Shown here: positions 19,318 to 24,172 of the stretch, in pieces
Numbering within the stretch: position 1 is the first letter of the stretch
How the letters are laid out: each line of letters opens with the position of its first letter
Assembly: GCA_001586965.3 (NCBI GenBank)
Contig: LUCW03000288.1
Coordinates: 1 to 24,172, forward strand
DNA length: 24,172 nt
From: Sphaeroforma sirkka
Taxonomy: Eukaryota > Opisthokonta > Ichthyosporea > Ichthyophonida
Direction: 5' to 3'
Program-made: the position numbers and the translations under genes
Notes under the pieces: generated by a model
Seen by the model: only the letters and a program-made list of their open reading frames with translations
Database searches by the model: none
Told to the model about the DNA's origin: nothing

Positions 19318-20837
19318 CTACATTGAGGTGCTGCCGTACTTGGCGATTAGCTCCTCCACATGCTTTACGTATTCCGCCTTGGCGTCATCCTGGGACTTGC
19401 CCTTAATATCATTCCATGCTCCCCACTTGGCCTTTCCTTTAACATCAAACATACCTGTAGAAGTGAAGTGATATTAGAAAATACACTCTTGTAATAAACA
19501 AGTAGTTCGATACAAACTTGCGTAAACAAACAGAAATATACCAATGAACTAATTGATAAACAAGCAGCGCATTTAAGCAAAATTACCAGAGTACTTAGGG
19601 TTCACGAGTTTTTTTTGCTGAAATAGAGGTACAGTATAACCTGTATATTTCTATGAGGAAGTACTGTGGGCAAACTTGTATTTAGGTATATGTGAGATTC
19701 GTCTTCAACTGTACACCATTGCAGCCTGTGTAATACGAAATCGATGCTACTATTTTCAAGAGCATAAATAACGAGTTTCAGACACATACGTGCTACCATC
19801 AACTGTTTTACGCATACAACAAGGGTCGTGATAACAACAACAATAGCATCGACAGGCAGGCAGCGTTGTCTATTCTGGACTTGAATTCAATGCTTACTAG
19901 TATCAAACCTAGAGCACACTAATCTCTATATGCAAACGATAGTACAATAGACGACGAATCATTCGACGAGAACGTAAACAAAGCGCAAGCACAACATAGC
20001 ACTTGTACTGCACAACTTACAGATTCAATAGTGTTCTAAACAGGGATAGCTGTATTGGTAACAAAAGTGTTAAAACAAACAGGGCTCAATTCAGGCACTA
20101 GTAAGACCAGCGATACATAAGTGCGCCAAATACACAAGTTGGACGCAATAATACACAAGAAATTCACATACCAGGCTTGGCAGCGTTGCAGTCTCCAACG
20201 GTAGCTTGCTTGAAAAGGGCGTATGTCTTCAACATCTCATCGTTAGTGGGAGAGGCCTTTAGGTTCTTCACGGCCACTTGGGCTCCGTCGAAATCCTATT
20301 GCCAACAAGAAACGACCATGCATTTGAGCTTATGATTTACTATTTCAGAGTGTATATGTGAGCCTATGGTTTACTATTCAAGATTGTATAGCCAAGTGTG
20401 CAGCACAAAAATGCGATACAAACGACTTTGGTATGCTTATATGTAAAAGCTAGGCAAACTGCTACATTCTACGGGCAGAAGACAACAATAAGCATCCCAA
20501 CACCTAGTACCAAGATTTTATATATCAACAACCATAACAGTCGCAATATGTGCTTGAGTTGGACAAATAGGACTGGGCATGCGATTACCGATGTGGACAG
20601 AATATACAATTAAAGTATTTTTTTGCTACGAGGCATAGTGACGAGATACACCTATTACAGTTCAGTAAGTGGATCATTACTAGAATGAAAATATCGATTC
20701 ATAATATACAAGCTACATAAGATAGGATGACAAAGTATGAACAGCATGCAAACAACCAGAAGTACCAGGTATTTACATCAACTTGCAGATGGAAGAGATT
20801 TAGTTGAAGACAGTTGACTACTGACACAACATACCAT
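19318..20837 (-). CDS. ACBP: Acyl-CoA-binding protein (three exons)
   Basis: Binds medium- and long-chain acyl-CoA esters in the cytosol and carries them between synthesis and use in lipid metabolism. Coding exons are 20835-20837 (only the ATG), 20172-20295 and 19318-19454; the sum is 264 nt, giving 87 residues, the normal family size. Both donors are GTATGT, and the acceptors are AATAG and TACAG. The start ATG is directly followed by GTATGT and joins to DFDGAQVAV. Family signatures are [10 protein letters not shown] (residues 29-38) and [11 protein letters not shown] (48-58), with [13 protein letters not shown] near the end; these include the Lys and aromatic residues that contact CoA and the acyl chain. 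AATAAA lies 32 nt past the stop (19281-19286). The next gene upstream, phosphatidylinositol synthase, is divergent and 2.6 kb away. No truncation or odd residue is seen. Confidence 0.96.
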
Positions 20838-21796
20838 TTTTCTAGTTAGGGATTGAGATGTTTGTATTGAATCCAATGAACTGAAATTAGTACGGTCGTG
20901 GACTTGCTATTTATATATGTTTATTTTTTGCTGGTCTCTTTTATTTGCACAAAGAAGGGAAAGCAATCAAAGCATCCCCCAGTCCCCCAACCTAATAACC
21001 ATATTTGTTCGATTGTTTATTTATATATATTTTTTTTTAAATTATTTATCAACTCTTTTCTTGTGTGTGCCTGTGCATTGCTCACGTTGTTGAGGCCCAC
21101 CTTGAGTTTGAAGTCCCTTCTTGTTGTTGTTGTGCGAGAGTTGAGCACTTGTGAGACTTGAGACTTGGAAGAGACTTGGTCGAGAAACTGCTGCACAGCC
21201 TGCAGACTGCAGTGTAGTTGTCAGTTTGGCAGATGGGAAGGGAAATCAACATACAGGCAAGAGGCAAACCGTGTTGTTGAGAATAAATAACGACGTCAAG
21301 CACAACCTCCAGTTGTTGGAACCTCTTTTGTTGTGGCCTAATGAAAATTTGAACTTTTGAAGTGTCGAGAATGAATTTACGACATCATTTATATTTTAAA
21401 TATACCTAATTTGGAATATATTTTATTATTTATAGAAAATCTTAAAGTAGGCATTGCATGTTTCCAAGCCCCAACTCCAAGGCAAAATGTACAAGAAGTT
21501 GGGTCATGGAACACACATAGAAAAGACGACACACTGACTCAGAGACACAGTCCAAAACTCCAAACGCCGACCTCGAGTGGCTCCGACTCCCAAATTTTGA
21601 CAACAGTTCATGAGTCTCGGCCTCTCGGGTCTCCAACATGCGAATTGAGAACTAAAAACGTTATTTTGTCCCGTTTTGGTCAAGTTGAACCCGGATCCAA
21701 TTTCATGCGCTTAAGTGCTACATGAGCCACTCTAACGTAAAACAATATGAATATTTTATAACGTTTACATTCGTACAGAAACATGAGACTCAATAA

Positions 21797-21874
21797 GCAA
21801 TTTCAATACGCGCTCTCTTAAGCTCGTCTATTTTTTAAAACGCAATTTCAATACGCGCTTTAAGCTCGTTATTC
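21797..21874 (+). repeat. 45-bp imperfect tandem duplication
   Basis: GCAATTTCAATACGCGCT begins at 21797 and again at 21842. The first copy has an extra CTC before TTAAGCTCGT. Non-coding. Confidence 0.85.
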
Positions 21875-22107
21875 TTCATTTATTGGCTAAATTGATATTC
21901 TGCATTCAGCCTTTTTAGGCCAATGCTCCTAAACGCAAAACTTGAAATGGGCCTTTATGACTTATGTGCCAAAAAAGTGACCAACAGTAGAATGAGAGTG
22001 ATGGACAAATTGATTGGACTAGTAGCTATTTCCAGCCTACCTTTGGGCGGGATTTGCGGGATACTTATTAGGAAAAATTCTATGGGGGTTTAGAAAAAAT
22101 GAAGGCC

Positions 22108-22215
22108 ATTAATGTCTGGGCCCTTAGGCTCTGGGGCTCTGGCCTCTGGCCCTGGGCCTGGCCTGGGCGGCTAGGCCTCTGGAGTCTGGACTCTTGGAAC
22201 CGGGGCCCTCTGGTG
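22108..22215 (+). repeat. GC-rich TCTGG/GGCC-repeat block
   Basis: A roughly 110-bp stretch made of short variants of CTCTGG, GGCC and CTGGGCC in otherwise AT-rich surroundings. Its segment GGCTAGGCCTCTGG resembles GTCTAGCCTCTGGCC at the left end of the possible MITE at 18208, so the two may share an origin. Confidence 0.6.
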
Positions 22216-23302
22216 GATCAGTATTTGTTTACATACATTTTTGTATATAATTTGTTTAGAAAAAAATAATAAAAACAATATATGTACTGCATGTAGTATA
22301 AAAAAGAAAAAATATGTATTGCATTTTCGTCTTAGCTCTTGGTACATACTGTACTAGTGTACTGTACATATTTATAGGCTTGTGCTTGTGGCCACTTCTC
22401 TAAAAATATGTGTGGTTGGGACTTGTGACTTCGAGGTGAGTGGTGACTTTCAGGTTTGAAGTATTTATGAGCGATCGTGAGCCCTGCAGTCACAGATGAC
22501 AAAGTATGCTTTCGCCAGAGGAAGTGTACAAAGGCATTTATAAAAACTCAGCAGATATCTGTTCTGCTGGTAAATATTTGACTTAATTTTTTGAATATCT
22601 TTATCCATAACAGTTGTCATCATCTACTAGGTGCGAGCCACCGCGATTCGAAATTGCTATTCACACTTCTGTTCATATATAGGTACAGATTCTTTCCAAA
22701 ACAAAGTCAACCCGTGAATATTTGGCTGACCAGTAGGAGGCTAGGAGCTTCAGATATGCCCTTGATAATGAGAGGTATTTTATTAAGAGTTTGAGATTAT
22801 CATTCATTTTTATACAACCGTGTTCGACTAAGAAATTTGTAATATTAATATTATAGAACAACCCACCATCGCAATATTATATGAGCTTTTAACAATTGTC
22901 CCGCTAGCTTGACCGAACTCATAGCCTTCTTCTAAATAAATAAGTTTATATATGTGATGCTTGTGCTTGTAATTTCACAGGGATATATTTCGTTTACAAA
23001 CTCAAAGTCCATATTCTTTACAGAGAAAATTTATTCGCATTCTATACACATAGCCTCAAATCTTCAATAGTAGAATCCTATGCGCCAGCGCCAACACGCC
23101 AACATCGGACAAAAGTACTGACAAACATCGTAGCCTTCTGAAAATGGAACGCAACCATGTTTATACCTGTGACCTGTGACTCTGTGAGGCTGTGACGGCT
23201 GTGAGAGTTGAGAGATAGTGAGTCGTCTCGTCCAATAGTCTACCGATCTGAATTCTCTAATATAACTGTCCCAGTGACTCCCACTGACCCACTCCCACAC
23301 TC

Positions 23303-23328
23303 ATATATATATATATATATATATATAT
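23303..23328 (+). repeat. AT dinucleotide microsatellite
   Basis: An uninterrupted (AT)n run of about 13 units, about 140 bp upstream of the phosphatidylinositol synthase start. Confidence 0.95.
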
Positions 23329-23468
23329 TTCAAATATAAAAGTCTACTATTTACTAGCTACACTTTTTCAAAAATCAAAATTGCTGGTACATACTGTATT
23401 CACATATATTACGAAAATACATAATACCACCGTTAATCGTATACCTTGTACTAGCATATCATTACACC

Positions 23469-24152
23469 ATGGTGGACTCACAAGCACAGGAGAACATATA
23501 TCTGTTCTATCCGAATCTCATCGGGTTCGCACGCATATTCCTCGCCTTGGGTGCGTTTTGGTTCGCCGAAGTCGATCCATTCGCCACCTTTTGGCTGTAC
23601 GCACTGTCCTGTTTCTTGGATGCTTTGGATGGTTTGGCGGCCCGTCACTTTGACCAGAGTACACTGCTAGGAGCGGCTCTGGATATGCTTACGGACAGAT
23701 GCGCAACCACGTTAATGTTGGTGCAGTTAGCATGCATGTACGGTGCACAGCTGGGTAGACGTGAGATTACGTTCACGTTCCAATGTCTCATCGCTTTGGA
23801 TATTGTATCCCACTGGATGGTTATGCTGGTGACAAGCATCACGGGAGCAAAGTCACACAAGGATCAGAATCAACCACTTCTTCGACTTTACTACTACAAG
23901 CCCATCCTTTTCACTATGTGCGCTGCAAACGATGGGTTCTTTGCCTGTCTGTATATGCTGTGGTTTGGCGAAGGTATTGAAGTACCTTATACCGACGGCA
24001 TGGGGTTATACAGAGTACTCTTGTACGCATGTGCACCTCTATGCGTATTGAAACAACTTTTGAATGTAATACAGCTGCTACAGGCGACATCTGATTTGGC
24101 CGCCATTGATCTTAAGCGACGAGCGGATGCAAGAACGTTGAAGAAAAATTAG
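23469..24152 (+). CDS. CDIPT: Phosphatidylinositol synthase (CDP-diacylglycerol-inositol 3-phosphatidyltransferase)
   Basis: Joins myo-inositol to the phosphatidyl group of CDP-diacylglycerol, releasing CMP and making phosphatidylinositol in the ER membrane. The gene is intronless and encodes 227 residues, close to the family's usual 210-230. The ATG at 23469 has the context CACCATGG. The CDP-alcohol phosphatidyltransferase signature is complete: D51-x2-D54-G55-x2-A58-R59-x8-G68-x3-D72-x3-D76, within FLDALDGLAARHF and GAALDMLTDRC. These Asp residues bind the metal ions and CDP. YPNLIGFARI near the N-terminus and LDIVSHW and SHKDQNQ in the middle are specific to the phosphatidylinositol synthase branch and resemble animal proteins. 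Several hydrophobic segments fit a six-helix membrane enzyme. The basic C-terminus (LKRRADARTLKKN) is typical. The stop is at 24150-24152. Confidence 0.95.
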   Translation: MVDSQAQENIYLFYPNLIGFARIFLALGAFWFAEVDPFATFWLYALSCFLDALDGLAARHFDQSTLLGAALDMLTDRCATTLMLVQLACMYGAQLGRREITFTFQCLIALDIVSHWMVMLVTSITGAKSHKDQNQPLLRLYYYKPILFTMCAANDGFFACLYMLWFGEGIEVPYTDGMGLYRVLLYACAPLCVLKQLLNVIQLLQATSDLAAIDLKRRADARTLKKN

Positions 24153-24172
24153 AAAGATGATAAACCTGTATT

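Larger units (their letters stand above)
20838..23468. other. 2.6-kb intergenic region between divergent genes
   Basis: No convincing gene: the open frames here have poor protein character and no recognisable motif. The region must hold the promoters of the acyl-CoA-binding protein gene (left) and the phosphatidylinositol synthase gene (right). It contains ACTTG-rich stretches (21140-21185, 22418-22450), GTGAC-rich sequence (23165-23215), a 45-bp direct repeat, a GC-rich block and an AT microsatellite. Confidence 0.6.

Noticed and set aside
19021..19406. Plus-strand ORFs overlapping the acyl-CoA-binding protein 3' exon
   Set aside because: They are antisense to a clear exon and its 3' flank and show no motif.
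20898..21725. Several plus-strand ORFs in the 2.6-kb intergenic region
   Set aside because: They are short, biased by T-runs and repeats, start mid-repeat and have no recognisable motif.
1..24172. tRNA or rRNA genes
   Set aside because: No cloverleaf with A and B boxes and no conserved rRNA stretch was noticed by eye; a tRNAscan or Infernal run would settle it.

Overview
The window looks like nuclear DNA from a unicellular or early-branching eukaryote. Genes have GT-AG introns of about 150-830 bp, several with a GTATGT 5' splice site. The intact host genes are an acyl-CoA-binding protein, a phosphatidylinositol synthase that reads much like animal CDIPT, and a eukaryotic zeta-toxin-type kinase. 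A short TTTAGGG tract is also present. A protist on the holozoan/opisthokont side fits the phosphatidylinositol synthase best, but this is an inference and the species cannot be named from the sequence.

Layout. 1-6767: one Ty3/gypsy LTR retrotransposon with two nearly identical ~595-bp LTRs. Gag, protease and reverse transcriptase are broken by frameshifts. RNase H, an unusual Dam-methyltransferase-like domain, and the integrase with a chromodomain-like tail are still readable in two long frames. 6768-7640: a CA-rich degenerate minisatellite whose modules read as Thr/Gln/Pro-rich or Gln/His/Asn-rich peptide. 7640-13230: a 5.6-kb tract with no intact gene but many coding-like fragments on both strands, each cut by frameshifts and stops. 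One plus-strand fragment (9700-9978) resembles the N-terminal domain of Helitron-type proteins; the rest are orphans. The tract ends next to an interstitial telomere-like repeat (13224-13247).

13568-17991 (minus): a six-exon gene for a predicted 635-residue protein with an N-terminal zeta-toxin-type P-loop kinase domain and a C-terminal acidic, Lys-rich and Cys-rich region. 17992-19317 is intergenic, with a possible MITE and a doubtful small ORF. 19318-20837 (minus): a three-exon acyl-CoA-binding protein gene whose first coding exon is only the ATG. 20838-23468 is a 2.6-kb intergenic stretch between two divergent genes, with simple repeats. 23469-24152 (plus): an intronless phosphatidylinositol synthase gene.

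The three host genes do not form an operon or an obvious pathway, although the acyl-CoA-binding protein and phosphatidylinositol synthase both serve membrane lipid metabolism. The left half is a repeat- and mobile-element-rich accessory region; the right half is ordinary gene-bearing DNA.
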